From assembly GCA_025617745.1 (NCBI GenBank), contig CM046868.1:20154615-20218614 (forward strand): a DNA stretch of 64,000 bases. The letters are read 5' to 3'. A program made the position numbers and the translations under genes. Shown piece after piece: positions 1 to 21,828 of the stretch. How positions within the stretch are numbered: position 1 is the stretch's first letter; each line of letters begins with the position of its first letter. This DNA comes from Heliocidaris erythrogramma (taxonomy: Eukaryota; Echinodermata; Echinoidea; Camarodonta; Echinometridae). A model generated the notes under the pieces. That model saw only the letters and a list, made by a program, of their open reading frames with translations, ran no database searches and was not told the DNA's origin.

Positions 1-844
1 TTTTTGCTTTAGTAGGTGTCATTCAGTTGCAATATTCTTATTCTTTGTGTTAATGATCTAAAGAGGCCGACATATCCAGCTCTGACTTTTTTTTTCTTGT
101 AAGATATGTAACATGTTACAGTACATGTCATCACTACCATGTAACAAAAGATCATAACAAGTCGACTTCATTTCAAATACAGCCAAATGACTGCAAGTAT
201 TTCTCCTAACAAGAACAAATTTAAAAACTGAAGAAAAAAACAAAGTTTGTGAAAAGAGTCAAAAGACAATTATTTCATAGAAAAATTATTATTTTGAATT
301 TTATACATTGATTTCTGTTCACATTACTGCATGCAGTATACATGTACATACTATGAAATATATGTGAAATTTTCTTATGCACCCTTTCTCCATTAAATGT
401 ATAGTATAGTATAAGTTTTTTTTTCTTGTAAGAATGGGCATGATAGTGATATACTAGTCTGAGTCTTCATATTCAGTTTCACTTTCACACATAAACAACA
501 AATTAAACAAAAATTTGATTATTTTTTCAAACAAACCTCATTGTGGATGTTTTCAATCTAACTCAGCCATTTTACAAGGTAAGAAATGTTGCCTGCATGC
601 ACAAGAGTTAAATGTGTTATTTGTATTTAAGGTTGTGTCTACAGGTCTTTTTAAATTGTTATGTGGAACTGGGAAGGGGGATGGGGTGTTTGTATTTCAT
701 AGAGGTTACCAGTTTTTGTAAGATGGTGGGCAATGTTGGGGCAAATTGTTTTGTATGGGCATATTGCTGCAAAGATATGATATAAGGTTTGAAATATGAC
801 ATGTAAAAGTAGGTAATGTAGACAACATGTATGGGTATGAGAAT

Positions 845-900
845 CAAATGTTTTTTTGAGGTTTCAATGTAATCACATTGAAACCTCCAACAAACATTTG
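845..900. repeat. 56-bp hairpin in FGFR intron
   Basis: Two 26-bp arms (845-870 and 875-900) are inverted copies with three mismatches and only 4 bases between them (CAAATGTTT...AGGTTTCAATGT, then its complement). It lies about 400 bp before the cassette exon. It may be a miniature foldback element. The rest of 1-1298 shows no exon I can support. Confidence 0.7.
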
Positions 901-1298
901 AGTGGTGCTGGATAGAATGTATACAATGTTGAAGGATGATTCTTTGTTTAATGTTGATGTTGTGCAATGATGAATGATGGTAGAGAACAGAGAGCTGGAA
1001 TTTAAGATCGGTTACAAAGTTAATGAGCATGCTATTACATGTTGATGTCACTCTCCATCCCATAACAGATTGAGAGTATATAAATGATTTTAACCACTAA
1101 CACAATCTGATTTCCCATTCTCTCCCACTGTCCCTTATGCATGCCTGCCCGCCCATCCATTCCTCTCCACATACCAACCCCCATCATCCATTGGGGCTTT
1201 GATTGCTCCCACATGCAACCAATTCGTCTTTGGTTGCCATGGTGATTATGCTCCTACCTCCTCGCATGCAATGTTTTGGAATAATGTTGTGTGAGCAG

Positions 1299-1400
1299 CA
1301 AAGATGGGTTGAAAAGCCAATGCTGACTTGTGATGAGTTCCTGGATGTCTTCTACCAAAACCAATCTAAAAGGATGCTGGAATGTCTTCATCTGATTCAG
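1299..1400 (+). CDS. FGFR: Probable 34-codon cassette exon of FGFR Ig domain III
   Basis: This is an open stretch of exactly 102 nt (34 codons) bounded by GTGTGAGCAG on the left and a CAG/GTATTT donor on the right. It is in phase 0 on both sides, so it can be included or skipped before the 3523 exon without a frame change. The encoded peptide begins QRWVEKPM and ends CLHLIQ. It has two Cys (residues 11 and 29) and one N-glycosylation sequon, NQS, at residues 21-23. It has no Ig motif of its own, so it would be an insert in the middle of Ig III. As I recall, a 34-residue insertion in Ig III was described as a splice variant (Ig3L) of the sea urchin receptor SpFGFR; length and place agree. The polypyrimidine tract is weak, and GAG/CAG gives two possible acceptors 3 nt apart. 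Confidence 0.6.
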
Positions 1401-3522
1401 GTATTTTATCATCATCTCACCTCTCTCTCTCTCTCCTGCAGCTTCCTCGAGTCTCGCTGGTCTTTTGCTGGACATACAGCTTTCCTTTCTCTACTTAAAA
1501 TATAGATGTAACTCTGTATCTTTTATCAATATCTTCCCTTTCTCTTCTAAACAAAAATAGATGTAATTTGGTGTTTTGATTACTTTCTTTCCCTTTTCTT
1601 CTAAAAAATATATTATTTAGTGTTCTGATCAATCTTTCTTGCTTTCACCCTCTTTTTCATTATTTGGGGGATTAATTTGATATTTTTTCTCATAACATTC
1701 ATTTGGTCTTTTGGTATAACTTTTTTCATGTGTTGATTTCTTACAATTGCAATTCTCTCCTTTAATCATATTTTTATGTGGTCTCTGCCTAAACCAAAAG
1801 GGGAAGAATAGGAAAATCTTATTCAAGGTAGACTGAAATATGAAAATTTGTGCAAAAGGATTCCATTCATTTTTTTTCCCTAAAAAGTGCAATCTTGGAT
1901 ATGTGTATCTTCTTTAATTGGGGCTCTGAATCATACACTTAACCATATTGTTTAACTCAGTGACAGATGAATATTCTTATGGCCTTTAAATCCCATTCCT
2001 TTTCCTATGGTGGATACAACTCAGTTATAGGCCCTTTCTTACTCTATGAGTTGGTTGTAGATTGGTGGGGTCTTGGGTGAAATGCTTGTACTCATTCAGT
2101 GGTGTATTCTTTGTCATAATGCATTCAATATTGCTTTTCTTATCTTTTAGTGTTTATTTTGCTCTTCAAGTGTATTTCAAACTTTTTATTTCCATCAAAG
2201 TTTCTCTGCCATCTTCTTCTTGTCTTGTTTATTCCTTCTGTTTCTCTTTGCTGGTTTCTATCATTTATTTCATCTCTTATCTTTGAAAATCTTACATCCT
2301 CTGTTTTGCTTCTACATGTAGATGTTTTCTTGTAATGTTATCACCAGTATATTGAGCATTATTTCAGTCATATTTGTATTTTCTTGTAAATCATGTGTAT
2401 TTGTGGATATTGAAATCTACTCTCTTTCTCACTCTCCAGGAATCTCAGCTGAATCAACTCTTAAGCTTTATATTTCCTCTCTAGGAAAAGCAAGTTTTTT
2501 ATTTCTCTGCATGTCCATTATCTGCATGACAAATGATTTCTTGATTACTTGAGATTAACTCCTTAATTGCTTGTCGCATGTGTCTTGCCTTTCTAAAACA
2601 TAATACTCAAATTTCTAACATCAGATGAAATTGCATGAATTGACTTTCTAATTTCTTAATCAACAAAACTTTAAATATATACATTTCTTTTTATATATCT
2701 CTTTCCAATATGATATATTTTGGACATTGATCAATGTTTTTAAACTCCTTAGTGTTATTCTGCCCTTACTTCAATGGTGTTTTCTTATTTCATTGTGCAC
2801 TTTGCTTTATAAATTATGTACTCTGATTCTAAAAGTTTCTTTTCTTTTTCACAGCTCATATTTCTCTCTCTCTCTCTCTCTCTCTTGCCCACATCATTTA
2901 ATCTGCTTTTCACTTTCTTCATAAAACACTCTCATTTCTTATACAAAGTCTTGAAGATATGATATGAAGCTGTTGTCTTGCCTACAAAAAAAAATATCTG
3001 TGTGTTCCTTGCATTTCAATGATATACATGTATTATGTAATGCAGATGTTGTCATTACAAATAAGAATAGAGTTTTTAACAGTAGGTTTTGAAGTTAGTT
3101 TAGATATTTATCTCATTTTTTTTTCTTCTTCCATTGTTGATATGAATTAAGAATTGTTGAAGCTAAAAATATTTTCATTCAGAAACTATTTCAATATTTA
3201 TAGTTACTCCTTGTGGAATAAAGATAAAGACTTTAGGAATTTCAAGAGAAAACATTTAGCCAGTTATACCTGTAAACATGGAAATTATACATCGCTCAGG
3301 GCCTTCTCTGATGGTAGTAAGCTTAATTTGAAATATTATTTGAAGATATGAATTTAAAAATCAGACTTGAAAACATAAAACATTGTAGGTGCATCGTTAC
3401 TGATATTGTTCTTAGATTTGATAAATACAGATATGGAACACTAGAAACTTTAAAGGTAGATGAAGCATCGGAAAGAGCTCAGTGACTGATTTTGTATCTT
3501 CAATCTTTGCCTTTCTCGATAG
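1401..3522 (+). other. FGFR intron after the cassette exon
   Basis: A pyrimidine-rich intron on the plus strand with a (CT)n microsatellite at about 2867-2886 and a shorter one near 1421-1434. I saw no second Ig III half-exon here. The reading frame at 3154-3351 contains a chance SYTCK string but lacks a donor and the rest of the fold. Confidence 0.5.
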
Positions 3523-12315
<8,793 letters not shown>

Positions 12316-15300
12316 AGGGCTCCTCCTGCACCCTTTCCTTCCTTCCTTCCCCTACAACCACCATCACCACACCCTACACCACTCTGCCATCCTAAACCCC
12401 TACCCCACCCACCACCCTTTGCACTACGCACTTCCCCTCCCCTTCCTTACTACAAATTTATCCCCGTCTTGTAAAGATAGACATCATTAACCACTCACTG
12501 TGGTAATGGACCATCCTAGAACTGACAAATAAAGAAAAAAGGATAGTCTAGACCTGAAAAGAAAAAAAAGAAATATGCATTTTGACTTTGAGGTGACTGA
12601 CATATTTATCTGTGATAAGTGTTGATATTCTATGGGACCAAACGATGCAGTATATTGGGAGAGAAAGAGAAGAAAATGTTTTTTGATGGAAGGTGTCTTC
12701 TTCAGTGAATGTTATATTCTAATGTGGACTGAGCTGGACTAAGGCTGTAACTAAAGTGAACTCTATCTTGTATTCTCTCTAGCGAATGGCTTTTATGGGA
12801 TTCAGGGCACCGGTCTCGCCGCAGGTTTATTACAAAGTACCACAAAGTCGGGACTGTTACCCTTATGCAAACTGATGAAGGAAGTCCAATTACGTGCAGA
12901 AGGACAATTCACTCCGGTACGCAATGAATTTTGCGTTTTCATTTGCCGCTTCGGACACGTTCAGTTTGTTTCATTCCTTTGTGGATTTTTTTTTCTTGGT
13001 GCTATTGAGTGTCTCATGGATCTGAGAAAATGGAACTCTGATTTGGTATAGCATGGAGTCCAATACAAGAAGGATAGAGAAAAACCAGTGGAAAGTATTA
13101 CAGGCGATCATGGATGAAATGACGAATGCCTGCATTCAGGAAAGCGCCAACATCTACTGCAATTTGTTGTCGACCCTCACATATACATGTACGTGTACAT
13201 AGAAGATGGATAATCAAAGAGAAGTCTATCATGGAAAAGTGTCCTAAATGAAGAGATACCAAAACTGGAAATCCATTTTGATTTAAGCATCCCAAGACAA
13301 GACTTGAAACCTTTACTGCCTTTGTTTTATTTGTGCTTTATTGGACATTTATGTGTTGGAATAGTTTGCCCTTGGTGATTTGAAGTATGCCAAGACACCA
13401 GCGAGAAACAGTAAACTGTCTTGGCTAGTTTCATATGGAGTTTATGCCGTCTAGCACAGGACACTGGGTAACTTAAGTAAGCTGCATATACGGCGAAGAG
13501 AAGGATACCCGAATGTATGCTGCTTGAACAAATTATTCTGTTGATGTTGAATTGTGACCTCATTACTAACTTTGAAAGAATTGAAAAAAAGTGGAACATA
13601 TATATAGAATATATAAACTATATTGTGTATTTGGTGGATATATATATATGTTCTCTCGGTGTAAAAGGAGGGCCTGTACTATTAAACTTGCCATATGTTC
13701 ACTGCCAGCTCTCTTTAATACTATTATTTGGTCTCTTTCCCCTCTGATATAGTTAGCTTAGTTAGAATTTAGTCTATTCCTGTGTAAAGAATAAAAGTAC
13801 TGATTCATGCGAGTTTTAGTAACCAAGTAGTAGAAATATCTATGTACTTTGATTCATGGGTAAAAGAAGTACAATCAAATAGACTTCTTTCTCTTTGCTC
13901 TAGATGAGATATTTTACTTGTAGAACTTAAAATGACTGGCATTATGTGAACGTGTCCTCTAATTTTGGAAAATGACTAGTATCCTACAACTTGAATGAAA
14001 TGTTAGATGCACAATAGTTGCTTCAAACAAGCATCTTTGTATCGTTTCTTAAGCCCTTGAAATTTATAGGTCAACGAGGAACATTTCAAAGTTAAAATGG
14101 ATTGATATTACAATGAATTCTGAAAATTGTCATTTCATAATGAATTTAGACCAAATTAATTCATCCCAAAGATGGGATGTAAAAGCTTTATGTGATATAT
14201 GGATATCTTACATGTAATTGGAATAAACAATTTTGTCTTTTTTATTATTTAACTGTTTTAGTATCAATTGAGGCTTGAAATTTATGCCTTTCAAATTCTT
14301 GCATGCACATGCAAAGAAAGAACCCTTTTTTTCATCTTTCATATTGTATCTTTCACTTTTTATAAATGGAAAGCTTTTAATTTATTTTTTTTAAATCAGG
14401 AATTTAAATTCAATGCTTGAAATTCAGAGCGATGTTAAAATTTCTAGCTCTATGCAAAGTTCAAGCCAGCCAAATGTGTTTTGATTAGGATGTGACATTG
14501 CGATTTATTTTTGTACAAGATGTAAGTACAAATATATTGCCAACTGATTCACAAATCTTTGTTTTGAAACCATTGTTGGTCTTTCACTTTCTAAGTTGAT
14601 TGTTTGTAAAGAGCTGAATATAGTCTGAATACTTTTGTCTTTGAAATCTGCCTCTCAGTATTTGGAAAAAAATGAAAGTTCTAAGAAAATGAAATTATTA
14701 ATCTGAGAGAGAAATATTTTTCATTCTGGAAAATGGCATATTTCCTATCATTTTTGTATCAATATGAATTGGATCTGTATATGATTTTGTTTTTAAATCT
14801 GTTTCATATTTTACCTTGAGTCCGTTATTCAGAATCCACCAACATTTCATTTGTTATATTATAGGCTTGACATGATTATACATACCTTGATAACCGTAAT
14901 GGTGTATAATGGCAATATCCAGAAGTGGGTTCCAGCAACAAACATTGAATTAACTGCTGAAAATAACCATTTATTTTTTAATAACAGATTTGGTATCCAA
15001 GTCTTCTTCAAGTGATGTAGCTATGGTTTCTTACTAACTGGTCTAATGACCACTTTTAAACTCTTATTTTAAACCTTATTTAATTTTTAAATCATTTTAC
15101 ATACACATAAAGTCATATTAGTTGGTTGTATGAAATCATAACACAGTATCCCAGGCCATGCGACAACAATGACTAAACAGCAAAATGTCCGTGAAATATC
15201 TTCTTTGCTTGTTCCCACTTCTGGATATTTCTTGCCTTCACAGTGTGTTGTAGAAGATTTCATACCCTCTGACAATGTATTTATAACATTATAACATTAA

Positions 15301-16400
15301 TTATAACATGAAAGTGGTATGATGTGTTAACTAAAGTCCCACAGGAGTGAAATGCCAAAATGCCTTGAAATAAATACATGTAGTATTCAAAGAAGAGGAT
15401 CAATAGAGCATACATGTGTTGGATGTTAAGAGTGGGAATGAGTCCTCCTTGTGTGTTATATTCTATGCGTAGGCTTGCAGGGTTATCCACCCATCTATTA
15501 ATGGGCTATCCAGCATGACGTATTCACTTTTACTTTGTAATAAAAGATGACAGTCTTATCTTTAAGGTTTATTTTTTCCTGTTTCTGTCTATTTAAAAGA
15601 TATCGATTGATAAAAGGCAACCAGAAAAATTTCCTGGTTATTTTTTAAATGAATAAGCTAAACTATGCTGCCTACAAAGGGTGTCACACAATTATCATTC
15701 AAGATACGTAAATGTTTGTAGAATAAAATTAACATTTCATTTTACACTTTTCCTAGAGAAAAACATCATTATTAATCCATGCTTTGGCTTTTAGAACAAA
15801 TTTGAGTAATTTCTTCTTTCGAAGTTCCTGTAAAAGGGGTATCGCTTTTTATCTCCATTAAAAAGTACTTTGGCATTTAGCACCATAAAGCGTTGTGTAT
15901 TCAGGATGTTTAATGTTGTTTCGCAGGTGCTGTTGAATGATAGCACCATATATTTTTCGTGAATATGCTCATAAATGTATATGAAAAATGTCTCTTCAAA
16001 GATTATTATTTAATTATGTTACTGTATTATGAAAGTATGTGCAAGGTGCTGACTTTGTTTTAAGAAAGCAGAATTTAGACGTACTCTGTACATATGCCGA
16101 AAAATCTTTTTATGTTCGTTCTCATCAATTTTACATCATTTTGGGTTTTTCTTTTTCAGAATTGATGATAAACCAAGTTGTAAGCTTGTGTGTTCCTTAT
16201 TCAAGAAATATCTAACCAAGTTTCAGATAAATTACCCCACATTTTAAAAGCACCTTGGGTTTTTTTTTTTTTTTTTAAATCTTGCATATGCTGGGATGTT
16301 TGCATCTGATTATAAGCCTACATGAGAATATTTTTCATTTGTTGAATGTTCCTCTTGTAATTATTAATGAATAAATGTTTGGAACATGAACCTGCCATGT
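12316..16400 (+). other. FGFR 3' UTR and downstream flank
   Basis: No coding region is supported here. The first 170 bases are C/T-rich and hold only a chance reading frame. AATAAA polyadenylation signals on the plus strand occur at 12528-12533, 13790-13795, 14222-14227 and 16370-16375, so several 3' UTR lengths are possible; which is used cannot be told. A 17-20 bp inverted repeat near 14913 and 15216 (AATATCCAGAAGTGGG and its complement) is the only structured repeat I noticed. Confidence 0.4.
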
Positions 16401-16639
16401 GGTAATGTGATATTTGTTTGTGTGAATATGGACGAGTCATGAGTGTACATGTGTTCAAAGCCTTCTACCTCAATCATACCAAGGAGACTAACATTAAACT
16501 CATAATAACACCCAACAAAAAGTTACAAGATTTTGTCAGATTTACACTGGTTCAGTCAAAATGAATATACTTTAAGTTGCTTATCAGCCCAGGTTTTTAA
16601 GATATTTCAATTTTTCATGTGCACTATATATACTAGCAG

Positions 16640-17960
16640 AAGCAGCCCGTGGACATCCACGGGCGCTAGCCGTGTTTATGCTTAATCACCGTACCGTATA
16701 TTTGTCACAATAATCAAGTGAATAAATAAAAAAGTCGGGTAGAAGTAATTACAACATGTGCATTGGCAGATCCAGGGGGGGGGGGGGGGGGAACTTCCGC
16801 CCTTTTGTCGATTGTGCCCCCCCCCCCTTTTTAGAATGAAAACCTTTTTTTGCTTGTCAGAGAATTATGGAGGGACCCCCATAACCACCCCCTCCTGAGC
16901 GAATTTTGGAGGTCCGACGAAAAAAAAATTGTCGCCCCATGATCTTGCCATGTTTCTGTGGTTTAATACTCAGAGAAATTAAGGCCATGAAAACATATCA
17001 TCCATAATTAGCGGTACATTCCCTGTAAAGGATGCAAGAGAAAAAAATGAATTTTGTCATTTTATTTTCAGGGGGATTATAGCCCCCTTATATGGGTCTT
17101 GGGAGGACCGACGGATTGACTTTTCCCTACTACTCACCCCCCCACCCGCTCCCCCCCATTCCATTGTCATCCCATCACCCCCAGCGCGAGGGGAGAAGGG
17201 ATTAATATCATTATACGTATTCATATCGTAGTGGAAATATTTTCGACAGAATTTCTTGGGGGGGGGGGGGCTCCTACATCTCCCTTCCCCCGAATGATGT
17301 CTACATATCAGTTTAGTCCGTCATATAAGGGAATGAATTGAGGCGATCTACAATAACATCTTTCCAACGGTATGAAGGCCATTTTCCCCATTCATGTCAA
17401 TTCAGCTCTTGATAATAGGATGACTTATGCGACAACCACCCAAATGTGCGGTTAGGTAAACCCTAAACACTACCCTTACCCTAAACCTAAACTCCAAAGC
17501 CTACCCCCCCCCCCCCCTTTCAGTGGATCTTTTTCTTCTCTCTGAATTTGATATCCTTTTTCTTGATTTTTGCTTTTTTGGATACCATAAACGCATAACC
17601 CCCCCCCCCCCCAGCGACCGCCGTGAAATTTAGAGTTACATACACACAAAACTGTATGTGAAGCTACAAAGTAATGATGTAAATCTATATGCGTGAAACA
17701 TAGTACATGCAGTAGGCCTACCGGTACGTGTAGAAGTGCACTGTGCGAACGAATAACACGTGTGTTGTGCCGTGTACATTGAAGCCATACATGCATGCGG
17801 ATATGGCCACGCTGTTCTGTTTACTCCCTGCGGAAATTCCTTTTTTAAAAATGAATTTATGAAATATGGACGGCACGTCAGCCCTTAAGAAGTGCCTCCC
17901 ACCACTCTAATAGCCATTCCCCGCCCGTGGGTACCGAAAGGGCCAGGGGAGACGCCTATT
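16640..17960. repeat. Repeat cluster with long G and C runs
   Basis: Between the two genes lies a patchwork of repeats with G runs (near 16777 and 17260) and C runs (near 16817, 17505 and 17600). It also has a small perfect palindrome GCCCGTGGACATCCACGGGC (16648-16667). Frames in it are shadows of the homopolymers. Such runs resemble degraded dispersed repeats; the boundaries are uncertain. Confidence 0.45.
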
Positions 17961-18026
17961 CGAACCAAAGAAAAGGCCCCAAATCCTTAGCGTAATATAT
18001 ATATAGAATACACACATATATACACT

Positions 18027-18796
18027 ATATATGTGTCCCCATGCTGTACATACTGGGTGTAAGACGAAAAGATGCGATCCTTTTACTTGCTAATGACGCA
18101 AACGTCGAATCTCGTATCGGTTTAAATATGTCAAAATTTATTTCAAGTAAGTTTTATGACCTGCTTTCAAATATTATTCACACAATGACATTAAATGTAT
18201 TTTCACTTTTTTTGACAAATCAAGTTAAAAAGTTTGTGTATACCTCATGGAAAAATCAACTAAGAAAATCTATCTCCCTGTAATTAATTCAGAACACAAT
18301 TGTCAATGTGCATTGCAGCTGAAATTCTAGGGCATCTCTTGTTACCCAGAGTAATGAATCGACTCTCGGGTTAATAGAGGTGTCTAATGGGGTGTTGCAA
18401 GAAAGTTGCGATTGATTGCAAGTTGCAACTGATCAGTACTGACCAATCAAAATCATTGTTGCAAGCGCATCTTCTTGAATGGGCAGACCCTGAACCATAC
18501 AGAATGGTTGTTCTAATTTGCTTTACAATTTGCAATTGATTGCAACTTTCTTGCAACACCCCACTAGAAATTCAGCTGCAATGCACAATAATCGTTGAGG
18601 TCTGAATTAATAACAGGTAGATACAGATTTTCTTAGTTGATTTTTCCAAAAGTCAAAACTATTAATTCATGCATTGAGAGAATAATATTTGAAGTCATAA
18701 AACTTTACAATGTGTAAATTTCACTCTGAGTTATTAACAAGCAAAATGTTTTTGATTTGCATCCAGTATGTACAGCATGGGGACCAATATATATAT
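18027..18796. mobile_element. Large foldback (770 bp) with an inner foldback
   Basis: The outer arms, about 18027-18330 and 18566-18796, are inverted copies: TGTGTCCCCATGCTGTACATA on the left against TATGTACAGCATGGGGAC on the right, and GAAAAATCAACTAAGAAAAT against ATTTTCTTAGTTGATTTTTC. Near the centre a second inverted pair starts GGGGTGTTGCAAGAAAGTTG (18389) and ends CAACTTTCTTGCAACACCCC (18544-18563). The left side has some 55 bp without partner, so the inner pair looks like a separate element nested in the first. Confidence 0.85.
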
Positions 18797-20113
18797 TAAG
18801 CATGAAATGTGAAAATTGAAATATTTTTTAAAAACTTGAGCCCCAATCAGTAATTTTCATTGGTTATATTCAAATTCCAGCATGTCAAAATCTATATACA
18901 AAGCATGATTTATTGACGAGGCAGAATTGTTAAGCAGTGTTACCGCTCAGTTTGGAGTCTGTTTCTTCTTGTGACTGGGGTATCAAGTTTAGCTGAACTT
19001 TATTAGTGGAGGAGTTGAGTATTAGAGATAGAAGGGTTGAAAAGAGAGAAAGAAAGTAATGTAGATTACCAATATTCTCAAAACAACAAATCAAGAGCAC
19101 ATTCCAGACTTATGATTAATTTTTTGACCTTTTTTAAAAGCTGAAAGGAAACCATTTTCCTCAGGTTTGTGTTTTTATTACAAACTTTCATACATACATT
19201 CTGTGACATGAGTATCTTTTCATAGTTTATCATTTGTACAAATCAAATCTGTACAATGTATCAAAAGAAACGATCCAAATCTATAATGCAAATATATAAA
19301 TCATACTTCAAGCAAGTGTAAAACTACATAAATAACACCTTACAACTTTACTGTTTGAATCACTAAATCACAAATGCCGAATTTTGAAGAGACAAGGTGA
19401 ACAATGTTTCTCTATGCTGATTATGTATTAAACTATACCAAGAATACTCCCCAATGTGTGCATAAATGAATCAAACAATGGAGTAATATCTGCAAAGCAC
19501 TCGTCTCACATAACTTTCAAAAATGACCAACTCTTTAAACGAATCAGCTCAGACAGATGGACTGGATTATTAAGGACATAAGCTTAACCTTTAAGTCACT
19601 GAGGATTACACGCTACTCACTGAACTCGGTCTCGGTAAACCATCTTGCGGCATAGACTCTCTGCTGTACGCAAAATCTTTCAACAGTAAAGCATCGCTTC
19701 AATACAGATTCTAAATGGCTTATGTGTAAGGATAGCACACACTAAATTTCTATGTATGATAATAGTGTTGTCATAAAAAAAAGGATTTCTCATGAAGTGC
19801 CCTTATATTAGAAATATGACACCAAATATTTCAAAACTTTGGAACCAAATCTTTATTTGACATGTGTGTAGGTTCCCAAGTACCCGTATCTGTGTGCGAG
19901 TTTTAGCAAGGATGACTTTTGATAATTCCAAAGCCTCATTTATTCTTGTAATTAACCTTTGTTTTACAATGCAATCACATGGCCACTACTCGAACTAATA
20001 AGTCTGCCAAAGTGCCATTATTGTCAGCCAAGTAAAGAAGTAAAGGCAGCAAAACATCTCAAATTACTCTTGTAATTTCTACTTTATCAATGTTTTAATT
20101 CTTAACATTTGAA

Positions 20114-20318
20114 TAGTTAAGAATTAGTGGCATCTAAAGTACTGTGGAAACTCAGTATAAAGAGGTCTGATATAACAATATTCCTGGTCCCAGGTCTTTA
20201 TATTTTTTTTAACCTGATATAACAAGATTCCTACTATAACAAGGTAATTTTGATGGTCCTAAGGAACTCGTTATACTGAGTTTCCACTGTATACAGATGC
20301 CACTAATTCTTATCTAAA
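20114..20318. mobile_element. Foldback element, GTGGAAACTCAGTATAA family, copy 1
   Basis: Inverted arms at about 20114-20160 and 20271-20318 (TTAAGAATTAGTGGCATCT...GTGGAAACTCAGTATAA and complement). The interior has repeated TATAACAA motifs and a short part (CCTGATATAACAAG... GGTAATTT...GGTCC) shared with the copy at 37230-37410. A MITE-like, non-coding element. Confidence 0.8.
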
Positions 20319-21556
20319 CTTTGAAGGAACTTATGAATCATTCTAAATGAAGAAAAAATATATGTCCTTAATTTGGTTTTCAAAAAGATTTGGAAAAGAA
20401 AGCAAATTGGACGATGGAACATGTAACCAGACATGTATTTGAGTTAGGGTCTGAAAACGAATATTAATTTTCAAAAATGAAAGGACAGGGACCTTATAAT
20501 CATTCTCATCTATTTTTTTTCCGCACAGGAATCTTGAAAGTAAGCAATCACTGCTGAATAGCAGAAGTCAGAAGAACAACTGATAATCCTCAGCATCAAA
20601 TACAATACCAGATTGAACAATCACACTCAATGAAGTTGTAATAAATTTCCTTCAAAATATTGTTCTAAAAAAAAACACTACCCATTTAGGTTATACATTT
20701 TATGTCAAACCTTACTAACTTTCGAACACTGGCCAACATTTAACTTTAAATCCTGCAGAAAGGGGTACCGTAATACATGTACAGTATAACAATTAGAAAT
20801 AAGATAATGATCATAATGTGAGATGTCATTCAAATAGAACCACCATAATATACTGATGGGTTAAACACGGAACAAATATGAACAGATGAGATAAATCTCA
20901 GTAACCAGAACTCACTGAAAACATAGCTGACATTAAATGTCACTGCTCTTAGGGTCTCTTCATAGGCCTAATAACAAAAGTTCGAAGAGTGCACCCAACA
21001 AGCACCCCATTTGAAAAGAGAGGGGGGGGGGAGTAAACAGTAATAATTTCCACTTCTTTATTTTTACAATTTTATAGTTGGCTCATTTCCAAACGTTATA
21101 ACTTTCTCATTTTCGAATTTAAAAAATATGCAATATTAAAAGATCATTAGGAGAAAAAAAATCTCTATTTATAAAATAATCTACTGCAACCAATTTCCAA
21201 ACTTTGAAGACTCCATCGTGAAAAACATGTATTCATGTTCCTTTTTAACTTAAAACAATAAAGCAAAGATACTTTCAACACATCCAGAATTATAATCATG
21301 ATAATGGGGGCAAATGATTAATGGAAGAATATTATTGGGAACAATCAACTTTTCTTCCTTCGTATGGTTTTTAAAATCTGACCTAATTACATTAATAATC
21401 ACTAACAATTTCAATTGAATACTCAATATATTCTAGATTCTAGGAGAGTTGAAAGGACTGTATGATAGTACAAATCGCCTTGAGCATTTGATTTCAAGTG
21501 GATTAGGGGCCTTACAAATCTTGTACATTATTATTAAATCAAGCAACAACAAAAAA

Positions 21557-21828
21557 CAAGCACTATGAACATGGCAAACAAAAAAGCGGACAAAATATAC
21601 AGCTCCTCATTGTACCTTCCACACTTGCTCTGGTAGACAAAAGAACATCCCTTCATTGCTATTATGTAAAAATATGTATAACAGGTGTCACATGCATATT
21701 CACCTGTTCTACTTATTTTACATAATAGCAATGATGGGATGTTCTTTTGTCTACCAGAGAAATTGTGGAGGGTACAATGAGAAGCTGTATATTTTGTCCG
21801 CTCTCTTTTGTCATCGTGTTCATAGTGA
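21557..21828. repeat. Inverted repeat with ~115-bp arms
   Basis: The left arm (about 21557-21670) and right arm (about 21715-21828) are near-perfect inverted copies. Shared pieces include CACTATGAACA, GCGGACAAAATATACAGCT, GGTAGACAAAAGAACATCCC and CATTGCTATTATGTAAAA. The loop of about 45 bp itself has ACAGGTG and CACCTGT. It lies downstream of the FGFRL1 stop, possibly within its 3' UTR, where the transcript would form long double-stranded RNA. Similar peptide-like frames on both strands are an effect of the palindrome. Confidence 0.85.

Noticed and set aside
515-721. Ig IIIa exon (KPH...SAILQ followed by GTAAG)
   Set aside because: Only a chance resemblance: no B-strand Cys, no Trp, and no upstream Ig sequence in frame.
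3154-3351. Alternative Ig IIIb-type exon with a SYTCK string
   Set aside because: No GT donor at the right place, no other Ig landmarks in frame, and no acceptor in the required phase.
17476-17796. 106-codon minus-strand gene with Gly runs
   Set aside because: Gly runs are poly-C tracts read on the other strand.
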